Source: Aliterella atlantica CENA595 (lineage in GTDB: Bacteria; Cyanobacteriota; Cyanobacteriia; Cyanobacteriales; Chroococcidiopsidaceae). From it: a stretch of 37,806 bases of DNA. The notes beneath the pieces were generated by a model. It had not been told where the DNA came from. It was given only the letters and a program-made list of their open reading frames with translations, and did not search any database. Below are positions 25,051 to 33,475 of the stretch, piece by piece (the stretch's first letter is position 1; each line of letters starts with the position of its first letter). The stretch lies in contig NZ_JYON01000039.1 in assembly GCF_000952155.1 (NCBI RefSeq), positions 1 through 37,806 of the forward strand, in the 5' to 3' direction. A program made the translations under genes and the position numbers.

Positions 25051-26085
25051 ATGAAGTATAAATTATTAGGCAAAAGTGGTTTGAGAGTTTCGGAGATATG
25101 CTTAGGTACTATGAGTTTTGGCGAAGATTTTGGCTGGGGCATTTCTCAGGAAGATAGTCGCAACATCTTTGATGCGTTTATGGAAGCTGGAGGCAACTTT
25201 ATCGATACTGCTAATGAAATCTACAACTACGGTAGCAGCGAGAAGTTTTTGGGAGAATTTATCGCCTCTAATAGAGATTGTGTAGTTCTCTCGACAAAAT
25301 ACACTGATAGCATACCAACAAACGATCCCAATCGTGCAGGCAATCAGCGTAAAAATATGGTGCAATCTTTAGAACGCAGTCTTAAACGCTTAAATACAGA
25401 TTACATCGATTTGTTTTGGCTGCATTCTTGGGATTTTGTTACGCCTATAGAAGAAATTATGCGGGCGTTTGACGACTTGGTGCGATCGGGAAAGGTGCTG
25501 TATATTGGGATTGCCAATGCCCCTGCTTGGGTTGTCTCTCGTGCTAATACTATAGCTGACTTAAGAGGCTGGACTCCTTTTACAGCTACGCAGATTGAGT
25601 ACAGCTTAGTTGAGCGTACAGCAGAACGCGAACTGATTCCAATGGCTCAAGAACTCGGAGTTGGAATTATGGCTTGGTCAGTTTTAGCTAGTGGTATCCT
25701 TTTTAATGGCAGATTTGCCGATTTTAATAATGGCGAACAACCGCCCCCAGAAGCCGTACAGTTAAATAAAGCAGGCTTTGGGGAAATGAATAATTGCGAA
25801 TTTGCGATCGCAAGTGTCGTACAACAAATAGCGCGTGAAGTTGGCTGTACGCCTGCACAAGTAGCCATCAACTGGGTACGCAGCAAAGGTATTATCCCGA
25901 TTTTGGGCGCAAATAAAATTTCTCAATTGCAAGCAGATTTAGCTTGTCTCGATTACCAGCTATCGCCAGAACAATTGCGATCGCTCAATGATATCACCAA
26001 TATTGAGCTTGGTTTCCCCCATGATTTCTTAGCCATAACTAAAGAATCTACTTTTGGGGGAATGTTTGACAAAATAATTACTTAA
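25051..26085 (+). CDS. Aldo/keto reductase
   Basis: The 344-residue NADPH-dependent oxidoreductase has the AKR tetrad: Asp52 (FIDTANEIY), Tyr58, Lys83 (LSTKYTDS) and His in LFWLHSWD near 125. The start MKYKLLGKSGLRVSEICLGTM is typical of the YajO/Tas-like group. C-terminal GIIPILGANKISQLQADL binds the cofactor phosphate. The substrate is likely an aldehyde or ketone. It is monocistronic, with about 180 bp of non-coding DNA upstream after the Uma2 remnant. Confidence 0.92.
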   Translation: MKYKLLGKSGLRVSEICLGTMSFGEDFGWGISQEDSRNIFDAFMEAGGNFIDTANEIYNYGSSEKFLGEFIASNRDCVVLSTKYTDSIPTNDPNRAGNQRKNMVQSLERSLKRLNTDYIDLFWLHSWDFVTPIEEIMRAFDDLVRSGKVLYIGIANAPAWVVSRANTIADLRGWTPFTATQIEYSLVERTAERELIPMAQELGVGIMAWSVLASGILFNGRFADFNNGEQPPPEAVQLNKAGFGEMNNCEFAIASVVQQIAREVGCTPAQVAINWVRSKGIIPILGANKISQLQADLACLDYQLSPEQLRSLNDITNIELGFPHDFLAITKESTFGGMFDKIIT

Positions 26086-26121
26086 GCTAGTTTGAGAGAC
26101 GTTGCCTCAATGTCTCTTTTA

Positions 26122-26850
26122 CTATACACTGAGGTAGTCTGCTAGTGCTTCAGAGTCGCCGATCAAATTGCCATTAATAAATACTTGTGGCACAGTTAAT
26201 GCACCTGTAACGGCTCTCAAAGAACGAGTCGTGATATCTTTACCTAAAACAATTTCTTCGTATTCCATGCCATGTTCTTCTAACATTGATTTGGAACGAG
26301 CGCAGAACGGACAGCCAACTTTTGTAAATAATGATACTACTTTTGGTTTGACAGCTTCAGGATTGATATATCTGAGCATTGTCTCTGCATCCGAAACTTC
26401 AAACGGATCTCCTGGTACATCTGGCTCGATAAACATTTTGTCTACTAAGCCGCCTTTTACTAGCATAGAATACCGCCACGAGCGCTTGCCAAATCCCAAA
26501 TCTGTTTTATCGACAAGCATTCCCATCCCGTCGGTAAATTCTCCATTACCGTCAGGAATTACAGTGATATTAGTTGCACGTTGCTCTTTTGCCCACTCAT
26601 TCATAACAAAGGTATCATTAACGGAAATGCACGCAATCTCATCAACACCATTTTCTTTAAAAACTGGCGCTAGTTCGTTGTAACCAGGCAAATGGGTTGA
26701 AGAACAAGTTGGAGTAAAAGCACCTGGCAAGGAAAATACTATTACTGTCTTACCATTAAATAATTCGTCAGTAGTTACGTTCACCCACTGATTGTTTTGA
26801 CGAGTACGGAAGGTAACGTTGGGAACTTTTTGCCCTTCTTTATTTTGCAT
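26122..26850 (-). CDS. Peroxiredoxin 5-glutaredoxin fusion
   Basis: This is a hybrid peroxidase: the N-terminal Prx5 domain reduces peroxides and the fused glutaredoxin recycles it with glutathione. Numbered from an upstream Met at 26955, the peroxidatic Cys84 is in SLPGAFTPTCSS, and the glutaredoxin CPFC is at 215-218, with TVPQVFINGNLIGDSEAL as its glutathione site. I prefer the start MQNKEGQKVP at 26850; the 35 residues upstream do not look conserved. It faces the aldo/keto reductase gene. Its role is detoxifying H2O2 and alkyl hydroperoxides in the cytosol. Confidence 0.93.
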   Translation of the reverse strand: MQNKEGQKVPNVTFRTRQNNQWVNVTTDELFNGKTVIVFSLPGAFTPTCSSTHLPGYNELAPVFKENGVDEIACISVNDTFVMNEWAKEQRATNITVIPDGNGEFTDGMGMLVDKTDLGFGKRSWRYSMLVKGGLVDKMFIEPDVPGDPFEVSDAETMLRYINPEAVKPKVVSLFTKVGCPFCARSKSMLEEHGMEYEEIVLGKDITTRSLRAVTGALTVPQVFINGNLIGDSEALADYLSV

Positions 26851-26989
26851 ATATTTAGCTTTTTGAATAAATGTAAATTCATGTAAAGCGTACTCGTTAC
26901 GAATATGTTTGTCAATGTCTATGTTTATGTTTCTGGTTCTCAAGCTGTTAAGCATTCAAATTACAGCCTCAAAAAACACAGCTAAATAA

Positions 26990-27020
26990 GTGGGTGCGTT
27001 GCACAGGTAACACACCCTAC
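26990..27020. repeat. Dispersed cyanobacterial GTGGGTGCG...CACACCCTAC repeat
   Basis: This 31-bp unit starts GTGGGTGCGTT and ends AACACACCCTAC, an imperfect inverted repeat (GGGTGCGTT against AACACACCC). Similar short palindromic units are scattered through many cyanobacterial genomes, and I recognise the type rather than an exact copy. It lies in the intergenic region upstream of the Prx-Grx gene. Confidence 0.55.
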
Positions 27021-27172
27021 TGCTGACCAGTATTGGAGACGCATTTCTAGTTGTTTTCCCTGAGGACAACGAAAATGACATTAAATTAAAATTTAAGTTG
27101 ATGCCTCTGCTAGATGATGCTATACGGTCTGTTGTGCATTCGTCATGAATTGGACTCTACAATCCAAGAGGC

Positions 27173-27203
27173 AAAACCCCTAAGATTAATCTTAGGGGTT
27201 TTT
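27173..27203 (-). terminator. Rho-independent terminator of msrA
   Basis: AAAACCCCTAAGATT and AATCTTAGGGGTTTTT (27173-27203) form a perfect stem of about 15 bp that can act on either strand. It lies immediately after the msrA stop codon at 27205-27207 on the minus strand, where the stem is followed by TTTT. Confidence 0.88.
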
Positions 27204-27204
27204 C

Positions 27205-27858
27205 TTATGTTCCGACACCTACAGGACAGCTAACGTTAGTTCCGCCTAAGCCGCAATAACCATTAGGGTTCTTACTTAGGTATTGTTGATGGTAAGATTC
27301 AGCAAAGTAAAACTCAGGCGCATCTATGATTTCTGTAGTAATTTTGCTGTATCCGGCTTTGTTGAGTGCTTGCTGATAAGTTTCCTTTGAAGCTTCGGCA
27401 AGTTGCTTTTGGCTGTCTGAATAAGCGTATATGCCCGAACGGTATTGAGTACCAGTATCGTTACCTTGGCGCATTCCTTGAGTGGGGTTGTGGCTTTCCC
27501 AAAAAACTTTGAGCAGAGTTTCGTAACTAACGACTTTGGGATCGAAAACAACGCGCACTACTTCATTATGCCCAGTCATACCCGTACAAACTTCTTCGTA
27601 GGTAGGATTTGGGGTAGACCCGGCTGCATAGCCCACAGAGGTGCTGTAAACGCCCTCTAATTGCCAGAATTTCCGCTCTGCTCCCCAAAAACAGCCTAAA
27701 CCAAACATCGCAATTTCCATGCCTTCGGGATAAGGAGGCTGGAGAGGATTGCCATTAACGTAGTGACGGTTAGGTACTTGTAAAGGTTGCGATCGCCCTG
27801 GCAATGCTTCTTCGGGGGTGGGGATAGTTTGCTTTTTGCCAAATCCAAATAGCACCAT
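27205..27858 (-). CDS. msrA: Peptide methionine sulfoxide reductase MsrA
   Basis: MsrA reduces methionine-S-sulfoxide in oxidised proteins. The catalytic motif GCFWGAE has Cys56, followed by the family signatures TSVGYAAGSTPNPTYEEVCTG (part), TGHNEVVRVVFDP and AESYHQQYLSKNPNGYCG with the resolving Cys. The 217-residue length includes an N-terminal extension of about 45 residues, common in cyanobacterial MsrA. It ends against a strong terminator. With Prx-Grx next to it, this patch serves oxidative defence. Confidence 0.96.
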   Translation of the reverse strand: MVLFGFGKKQTIPTPEEALPGRSQPLQVPNRHYVNGNPLQPPYPEGMEIAMFGLGCFWGAERKFWQLEGVYSTSVGYAAGSTPNPTYEEVCTGMTGHNEVVRVVFDPKVVSYETLLKVFWESHNPTQGMRQGNDTGTQYRSGIYAYSDSQKQLAEASKETYQQALNKAGYSKITTEIIDAPEFYFAESYHQQYLSKNPNGYCGLGGTNVSCPVGVGT

Positions 27859-28024
27859 AGCTTTTGTCTCTAACTTTTGATATATGCATACATTTTAGTT
27901 GGAAAAATTAAGTTGCCTAGATCGCTTTGCCCTATACTGGCGATCGCAATTACACTACCTACTACTATTAGCGGCTTAAGATCGTAATAGTTTATGCAAT
28001 TGGTACAACTTTTACACAGCAACC

Positions 28025-29071
28025 GTGACAGAAAAAAAAGATTTCCTGCGAGATATTTGGTACTATGCCTTACCAGGCAGCCTGCTTAAGCCTGGCAAAA
28101 TGATGGCAAAAACCTTCTTAGGCGAACCAGTGCTGCTAGCACGCAAGCATGACGGTCAAGTTTTTGCTTTGCGCGATATTTGTCCTCATCGGGCAGTACC
28201 ATTGACCTGCGGGCGGTTTGATGGGCAAGAGGTAGAATGCTGCTATCATGGGTGGCGGTTTGAAGAAAGCGGGCGCTGTACGGCAATTCCCTCGTTAGTT
28301 GAAGATGATGCTCTAGATTTAAATCGCTTTCGGGTGAAGCATTATCCAGTGCGCGAAGTTCAAGGAAATATTTGGATATACATGGCTGCTAAGGATAGTA
28401 AAAAAGAGCCATCGGATCGGGATATTCCCTTAGTGCCTTATTTTGGCGATCGCTCTTATCAGATGATGGTAACTCTACGCTTTCCTTGCTTTGTAGATCA
28501 TGCTGTAATTGGGTTAATGGACCCTGCACATTCTCCCTACGTGCATCGTGCTTGGTGGTGGAAGTCTGGGCGAGTGCTGTTTGAGGAAGTAAAAGCCTTC
28601 GATCCTTCACCTTATGGGTTTACAATGCGGCGACACGAAATTCCGAATCTAGCTTTGGGATACAAGCTTATAGGTGGCGCACCAGAGACAGAGATATCGT
28701 TTCGTTTACCTGGAGTAAGAATCGAACACGTCAGTACCAAACGCCATAATGTCTGCAACCTCACGGCTGTTACACCAATTTCGGAAAATGAGACAGATGT
28801 AACGACTATTCTCTACTGGACAATGCCTTGGATTACAGCCCTAAAGCCGATAATGAAGCCTTTTGTGCGTAGGTTTCTCGATCAAGATCGGCAAGTTGTT
28901 ACTAAGCAGCAGATAGGATTGCAATACGATCCGACTTTGCTACTAATTAGGGATGCTGATACGCAAGCACGTTGGTATTACCAGTTAAAAGCAGAGTTTG
29001 AACGGGCAAAATCGGAAGGCAGAGATTTTGTTAATCCGGTGAAAGAACAAGTATTGCGCTGGCGAAGTTGA
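28025..29071 (+). CDS. Rieske non-haem iron oxygenase
   Basis: The 348-residue protein is an aromatic-ring-hydroxylating or O-demethylase type oxygenase alpha subunit. The Rieske cluster ligands are Cys53 and His55 (CPHR) and Cys72 and His75 (CCYHGW). The mononuclear iron site is Asp166, His169 and His174 in LMDPAHSPYVHRAW. It begins with GTG at 28025. It most resembles vanillate demethylase-type or VanA-like enzymes, but the substrate is unknown. No reductase gene is nearby, so electrons probably come from ferredoxin. Confidence 0.9.
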   Translation: MTEKKDFLRDIWYYALPGSLLKPGKMMAKTFLGEPVLLARKHDGQVFALRDICPHRAVPLTCGRFDGQEVECCYHGWRFEESGRCTAIPSLVEDDALDLNRFRVKHYPVREVQGNIWIYMAAKDSKKEPSDRDIPLVPYFGDRSYQMMVTLRFPCFVDHAVIGLMDPAHSPYVHRAWWWKSGRVLFEEVKAFDPSPYGFTMRRHEIPNLALGYKLIGGAPETEISFRLPGVRIEHVSTKRHNVCNLTAVTPISENETDVTTILYWTMPWITALKPIMKPFVRRFLDQDRQVVTKQQIGLQYDPTLLLIRDADTQARWYYQLKAEFERAKSEGRDFVNPVKEQVLRWRS

Positions 29072-29192
29072 TGTATTTTTTGGCGTTATTTAGGATTATC
29101 CTGCCTTCAGGTACAATAGCGAGGCTGCGATCGCATTTTTCCTACTGTATATTGATGCGATCGCTAAATTCCATCGTCTACCGAACAAAATA

Positions 29193-29627
29193 ATGTCTTT
29201 GAATGTTGAGCTTTTAGCTGGTAGTTTTGCTCAGGTGAAAGATCGTGGCTCTGAGTTTGCTGCTGAGTTTTATAGCAATTTGTTTGCCGATCATCCAGAA
29301 TTGCAGCCCATGTTTGCGAATACGCAAATGGAGGAACAAAAGAAAAAGTTATTTGATTCTCTAGTGCTAGTAGTTGACAACCTCCAAGCAGCAGATGTTT
29401 TATCTACAACTCTCAAAGGATTAGGAACAAAGCACGTTAAATATGGTGTTATACCGTTGCATTATCCGATGGTAGGAGGAAGCTTACTAAAAACCTTTGA
29501 GTCTTTTTTAGGCAGTGATTGGACACCAGAAGTTAAGCAAGCATGGGTAGATGCTTATACAGCAGTTGCTCAATTGATGCTAGAAGGAGCAGATTATCCA
29601 CCAGAAGTTTTAAGCTTGAAGAATTAA
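29193..29627 (+). CDS. Single-domain globin (flavohaemoglobin-type haem domain)
   Basis: The 144-residue protein is a lone globin domain. Proximal His81 lies in LGTKHVKYGVIPLHYPMVG, the signature shared by Vitreoscilla haemoglobin and flavohaemoglobins. Candidate distal residues are Tyr27 (EFYSNLF, B10) and Gln49 (E7). There is no FAD/NAD reductase domain. A role in NO detoxification or O2 handling is usual for the family. It is separate from the Rieske gene by about 120 bp with two HIP1 sites. Confidence 0.9.
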   Translation: MSLNVELLAGSFAQVKDRGSEFAAEFYSNLFADHPELQPMFANTQMEEQKKKLFDSLVLVVDNLQAADVLSTTLKGLGTKHVKYGVIPLHYPMVGGSLLKTFESFLGSDWTPEVKQAWVDAYTAVAQLMLEGADYPPEVLSLKN

Positions 29628-29952
29628 ATTGATAAATACTTAATGCCTTCTCCAGACGAGCTAAAGCTGCTCTTGATAATGCGATCGCGCTTTAGCTCTC
29701 GCCGAAATTATCTCCAGGTTGGCGTAATATCAAGAGAGCCAAAGAAAAATTCCGTAGAAGATCTCCTACAGGATGAATACACGGAAAAATTCTATTTAAT
29801 ATTCAAATATAGATGTTTAGACGGAATATTTCCGCATATCATCACTAAAACTGACCAGGATGTTTTTAGATTGTGATTTTATAAAAGATTATATAGATAG
29901 TTATGCTCAAAACAATAAAAAACAAGCCACCTGTTTAGCTGATTTTCAATAA
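29628..29952. other. Gene-poor stretch with first copy of a 29-bp direct repeat
   Basis: No convincing gene is present; a 77-codon frame here has no recognisable features. Bases 29651-29679 (TCCAGACGAGCTA, then AAGCTGCT, then TTGATAA) recur at 32034-32062 with two differences. A CGGAAA motif follows in both copies. The stretch ends at the TetR gene stop and may be decayed DNA at the edge of an inserted segment. Confidence 0.6.
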
Positions 29953-30579
29953 CTACTCGTCACTTTTGACTAAATACGCTGACAACATCACCATCAGTTC
30001 TTGTTCAAATTCCCCAGTTTTGAGCAACTCAGGACGATCGATCGTCGCACCGTGAATTAAGGCTCGGATCGTGCGCTCAATCATAAAAACCGTCAATTCT
30101 AGGTTTTTCGGTTGAATTTGATCGCAGCGTTGCGCGAGAAACGATCGCAGCAGATTATCCATCTTTGCCTTATCTAAGCGTTGCATCACCTCACTATGGG
30201 GAATCTGTTCGTGCAGAACGCGATGGAGTTTCGGATTGACGGCATGAGCCGCCAACGCTGCTTTGATAATTTGCCGCAGCACCTCTGGAATCGTGCGATC
30301 GCTCAGTCCTTCTAAATGGTGCTGCGCTAACTGCACCATCTCATTGGCGTGATGCTCCGCCAAAGCAAAAATCAAAGCTTGCTTATTGGGAAAGTATTGG
30401 TACAGCGAGCCGATACTCACACCTGCCCGTTCAGCCACCCGATTCGTCGTCAACTGGTCGTACCCGTTTTCCGTCAAAATGTGAGTCGTTGCTAAGAGAA
30501 TTGCTTCCACAGTTGCTTGGGAGCGCTCTTGTTTCGGTTGTTTGCGCGGGGTTGCAGAGGGCTTAGGGGGCATAGGCAA
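29953..30579 (-). CDS. TetR-family transcriptional repressor
   Basis: The 208-residue repressor has the TetR HTH at residues 15-65: ATVEAILLATTHILTENGYD, then LTTNRVAERAGVSIGSLYQYF. The ligand-binding C-domain is variable, as usual. The basic, proline-rich N-terminus MPMPPKPSATPRKQPKQERS is ordinary for the group. It diverges from the glycosyltransferase gene and likely represses it by the operator at 30630-30643. Base composition is more GC-rich than in the flanking genes, which hints at transfer along with its neighbour. Confidence 0.92.
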   Translation of the reverse strand: MPMPPKPSATPRKQPKQERSQATVEAILLATTHILTENGYDQLTTNRVAERAGVSIGSLYQYFPNKQALIFALAEHHANEMVQLAQHHLEGLSDRTIPEVLRQIIKAALAAHAVNPKLHRVLHEQIPHSEVMQRLDKAKMDNLLRSFLAQRCDQIQPKNLELTVFMIERTIRALIHGATIDRPELLKTGEFEQELMVMLSAYLVKSDE

Positions 30580-30629
30580 GTCTTCCAGAAATGCGAGTTG
30601 TCAGAGGTGGGCGATCGCTCATAAAATCA

Positions 30630-30643
30630 TGAGTAATCATTCA
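30630..30643. promoter_or_regulatory. TetR-type operator candidate
   Basis: TGAGTAATCATTCA is a near-palindrome in the 113-bp gap between the divergent tetR and glycosyltransferase genes. The pattern TGAnT...ATTCA is typical of AcrR/TetR operators. It could let the repressor control both genes. Confidence 0.45.
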
Positions 30644-30692
30644 CATTTTACAGACGAGTTCCACCGCTAGCACTGAAAAGAGAGGATCGTTG

Positions 30693-31988
30693 ATGCAGAT
30701 CGTGATTGTAGCGATGGGAAGTCGAGGAGATGTTCAACCCTATGTTGCTTTGGGTAAGGGCTTAAAAGCCGCAGGACACAGAGTTCGACTTGCCACGCAT
30801 GAGAACTTTGAATCATTAGTCAATTCACATGGACTAGAGTTCTATCCCATGAAGGGAAACGTCCAAGCTTTTCTAGAAGATCCCGATAATCGCAAGTTAT
30901 TAGAAAGCGGAAATTTTCTGGCGATTAATGCGCGGGCAGCGAAAGCTTCTCAGCGTGCCGCGATCGATTGGGCGGAAGGCGGTTTGGTTGCTGCTCAGGG
31001 AATGGATCTGCTGGTTGCAGGCGTGGGCGGGCTATTCCTGAGTGTTTCCCTGGCTGAGAAGCTGAAGATCCCTTTGCTTCAGGCATATATCTTTCCATTT
31101 ACGCCGACTAAAGCCTTTCCCGCCCTGCTGTTTCCTCCGTCCCTTTCTAAACTTGGCGGAGCCGTAAATCGATTGTCGCATCATGTCTTTCGCCAGATCA
31201 TGTGGCAGGGAGCGCGGACAAGTGACGGATTATCACGACGGCAAGTGCTAGATTTGCCCACCGCCCCATTTTGGGGAGATTATCATTCAGTTCATCTTCA
31301 GCGTTATCCTATCTTGTATGGGTTGAGTCCATCCGTTATTACTAAACCCGAAGATTGGCAGAATACTCATGTCACTGGCTATTGGTTCTTAGATGAAGCT
31401 CCCGAATGGTCTCCACCACTCGCTTTGCTAGAGTTTCTGCGAGGTGGTTCGCCCCCCGTATTTATTGGGTTTGGGAGTATGGTGAGTCGAAATCCAGAAG
31501 CAACAGCAGATATCGTCTTACAAGCGATCGCCCTCACGGGACAACGGGCTATTTTGCAATCGGGTTGGAGCGGTTTGAGTAAGAGCGATCTGCCAGATAC
31601 GGTTTTTATGGTGGATTCAATTCCCCATTCTTGGCTCTTTCCCCGTGTCGCGGCTGTCGTTCATCATGGGGGTGCGGGAACAACCGCCGCTGGACTTAGA
31701 GCAGGGATTCCGACCATTGTGATTCCGTTCTTTGGCGATCAGCCCTTTTGGGGGCAGCGCGTCGCAGAATTAGGAGTAGGGACAGCACCGATTCCCCGCA
31801 AACAACTTACTGCTGAAAGACTGGCAGCAGCAATTGATCGGGCTGTGAGCGATCGGGCAATGCGTCAGCGTGCAGCCGATCTAGGAGCAAAAATTCAAGC
31901 CGAAGATGGTGTTGCCAATGCAGTTGCGAGCGTCCAAGAACTGGGAAAGTGCGGGGCTTTCTGTGGCGAAAACCTTAGAGAAAACTAG
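30693..31988 (+). CDS. GT1-family glycosyltransferase (UGT/MGT-like)
   Basis: This enzyme transfers a sugar from a nucleotide donor to a small lipophilic acceptor such as a sterol, macrolide or carotenoid. The N-terminal acceptor domain opens QIVIVAMGSRGDVQPYVALG, characteristic of sterol/flavonoid-type GT1. The donor signature is VVHHGGAGTTAAGLRAGIP (323-341), followed by FGDQPFWGQRVAELGVG (348-364). The ATG at 30693 is preferred to a TTG one codon earlier. The gene is GC-richer than its surroundings and lies inside the 29-bp direct repeats. Confidence 0.9.
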   Translation: MQIVIVAMGSRGDVQPYVALGKGLKAAGHRVRLATHENFESLVNSHGLEFYPMKGNVQAFLEDPDNRKLLESGNFLAINARAAKASQRAAIDWAEGGLVAAQGMDLLVAGVGGLFLSVSLAEKLKIPLLQAYIFPFTPTKAFPALLFPPSLSKLGGAVNRLSHHVFRQIMWQGARTSDGLSRRQVLDLPTAPFWGDYHSVHLQRYPILYGLSPSVITKPEDWQNTHVTGYWFLDEAPEWSPPLALLEFLRGGSPPVFIGFGSMVSRNPEATADIVLQAIALTGQRAILQSGWSGLSKSDLPDTVFMVDSIPHSWLFPRVAAVVHHGGAGTTAAGLRAGIPTIVIPFFGDQPFWGQRVAELGVGTAPIPRKQLTAERLAAAIDRAVSDRAMRQRAADLGAKIQAEDGVANAVASVQELGKCGAFCGENLREN

Positions 31989-32394
31989 CATCGCGGAATC
32001 TAGCGATCGCGCTTTGTAGTCATTTGGCACAAATCCAGACGAGCTATAGCTGCTTTTGATAAATAGATATACGGAAAGATTATGTACAGATAAAAAATAT
32101 TTTGGATTTGGTTAAAATTATATTTATAATCTTTTAGTCGAGCAGCCTAGCCAGTAAGAATACCCTCTAAATCCATTTTTCGCCAAGTTCCCATAGCCTG
32201 CTTGCAGAAAGTTACCCTTTTGCTTAAAGGTAATTGTAAAAAGCTACAACAAAGCTGTAACTCAGTTAAAAAGCGATTCGGCGAGCCGCCAGAATGCGAC
32301 TTTGGCTTCATTCTGGACATTGCTAGAGTGCCATATTATAGGTTAAGGAGAGTAAATAAATCTATAATTCAACCAGGGACATTGAGCTTTGTGT
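31989..32394. other. Non-coding stretch with second direct-repeat copy and hairpins
   Basis: The second 29-bp repeat copy is at 32034-32062. Further on are TTACCCTTTTGCTTAAAGGTAA (32212-32233, a stem with one bulge; quoted half TTACCCTTT) and a perfect 8-bp inverted repeat CCAGAATG/CATTCTGG (32289-32296 and 32309-32316). A 69-codon frame crosses the area but has no family resemblance and is probably chance. It may hold a small RNA or the remains of a mobile element. Confidence 0.45.
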
Positions 32395-32739
32395 ATGGCA
32401 CTGCCTTCTAACTTTGACGATTTGCTGAACCAAATCGGCATTGAGCTAAATGAGCTGAATAGCATTTTATCTCAGTCCATAAAAATTGTTAGAGAAAGGA
32501 TAAACTTGTTTCCAGAAAACATTATTTTGATGCAAATATATTCCACCTTAAATAATTATGCGCTTTTTGCCCAAAATACTCAGAGGCGCACTCAAGAGGC
32601 AATAGAATATCTTGCGAACAGTGAAAATATTTCTGAAGAAAACATCCGAGAATTTGGTGAGGATTTGTCGGAGCAACTTGGTCGGATTATTGAAGCTAAA
32701 ATAGTTGTCAACACCATCAGAAATCGCTTGGAGAAGTAG
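32395..32739 (+). CDS. Hypothetical helical protein
   Basis: I do not recognise this 114-residue protein. It is predicted to be nearly all helical: ALPSNFDDLLNQIGIELNEL at the start, several amphipathic stretches such as IREFGEDLSEQLGRIIEAK, and no membrane segment. The ATG at 32395 is preferred to a TTG at 32389. Its stop is 2 bp before the next ATG, so it forms a two-gene unit with the following small gene, suggesting a pair of interacting proteins. Confidence 0.55.
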   Translation: MALPSNFDDLLNQIGIELNELNSILSQSIKIVRERINLFPENIILMQIYSTLNNYALFAQNTQRRTQEAIEYLANSENISEENIREFGEDLSEQLGRIIEAKIVVNTIRNRLEK

Positions 32740-32741
32740 CC

Positions 32742-32924
32742 ATGCATGAAATAGAGCTGACTGAAATCCTTAAAATAGCTCAAGAAGGTGAGGCAAAGCT
32801 TAAAGATATGAGTAACCACGCAACAACTATGTCAGAGAAGTGGAGGGTCAAAACCAACACCTCTATAAATCCTGAAAATGCTGAGAATATTCATCGCCAA
32901 GATCCAAAAGTAGAATTGCTGTAG
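32742..32924 (+). CDS. Hypothetical small protein coupled to its upstream neighbour
   Basis: This 60-residue protein is unrecognised. MHEIELTEILKIAQEGEAKL is probably one helix and the rest is polar, ending HRQDPKVELL. It follows the preceding gene after 2 bp. Just beyond its stop another frame reads SRIAVDAAVQLFAIPDGQ and ANPLSI to about 33030, so a frameshift may have split a longer gene, though I cannot show this. Confidence 0.45.
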   Translation: MHEIELTEILKIAQEGEAKLKDMSNHATTMSEKWRVKTNTSINPENAENIHRQDPKVELL

Positions 32925-33007
32925 ATGCGGCTGTCCAACTATTTGCTATACCGGACGGACAAGCGATCGCTGCTAGTGTAGGATATACGTTTTTAACGGC
33001 AAATCCT

Positions 33008-33244
33008 TTATCCATTTTGCTTCTCTACTAAAATTTCTCCTCTGGCGATCTTTTCTAGTAGATCGGAAACTCCAGAGCATCCAAGCTCTTGAGCCAATCG
33101 TTGCACTTGCTCCCAACCTGTTTCGGTAACTGAAAGATAGCGTTGTTTCTTAGGTTCTTGATAAGCGTGCGGTCTACCACTATGAAAATTTAGGTTATTT
33201 CTTGAATTAGGGTGTTCGCCCCGTTTATATTTTGTAGTTTCCAC
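33008..33244 (-). CDS. Small RHH-like DNA-binding protein
   Basis: The 78-residue product has a basic N-terminal half rich in Arg, Lys and Asn (KYKRGEHPNSRNNLNFHSGR). It ends in a ribbon-helix-helix-like segment, QRYLSVTETGWEQVQRLAQEL then GVSDLLEKIARGEILV (34-74). Such short proteins are common in cyanobacteria as regulators or antitoxins. It starts with GTG at 33244 and diverges from the dynamin operon, with a palindrome at 33355-33366 between them, so it may regulate that operon. No toxin gene is adjacent on its strand. Confidence 0.6.
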   Translation of the reverse strand: METTKYKRGEHPNSRNNLNFHSGRPHAYQEPKKQRYLSVTETGWEQVQRLAQELGCSGVSDLLEKIARGEILVEKQNG

Positions 33245-33354
33245 ACTGTTTTATTCCCGTACATTTCTATATCTTTATTGTATCTAGGGTTAAAACTAGA
33301 ACAATTTTAATTGCCTTGGTAGTTGCGATCGCACAGACCTACTTTGGTTATTTT

Positions 33355-33366
33355 ATCAATATTGAT
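33355..33366. promoter_or_regulatory. 12-bp palindrome upstream of the dynamin operon
   Basis: ATCAATATTGAT is a perfect palindrome in the 231-bp gap between the divergent RHH-like gene and the dynamin operon, about 110 bp before the GTPase start. It could be an operator for the adjacent small regulator. The rest of this gap is AT-rich with no clear promoter. Confidence 0.4.
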
Positions 33367-33475
33367 TAGCTCGAAAAATAGTAGCTATAAGTTCGTAATT
33401 TTACTGAGGTGATAAATAAACTATTGAGCCAGAATCGGCTTGCTGTGGATCTACCATTACGCGGAGTAATACTCA

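Noticed and set aside
29643..29876. 77-codon frame after the globin gene
   Set aside because: No family resemblance, begins inside the direct repeat, and has no ribosome site.
32202..32411. 69-codon frame before the small hypothetical genes
   Set aside because: Crosses the inverted repeats and overlaps the next gene's start; no coding signal that I can see.
32925..33030. Frameshifted continuation of the 60-residue protein (IAVDAAVQLFAIPDGQ)
   Set aside because: The alternative frame is open for under 50 codons and I recognise no family, so a split gene cannot be shown.
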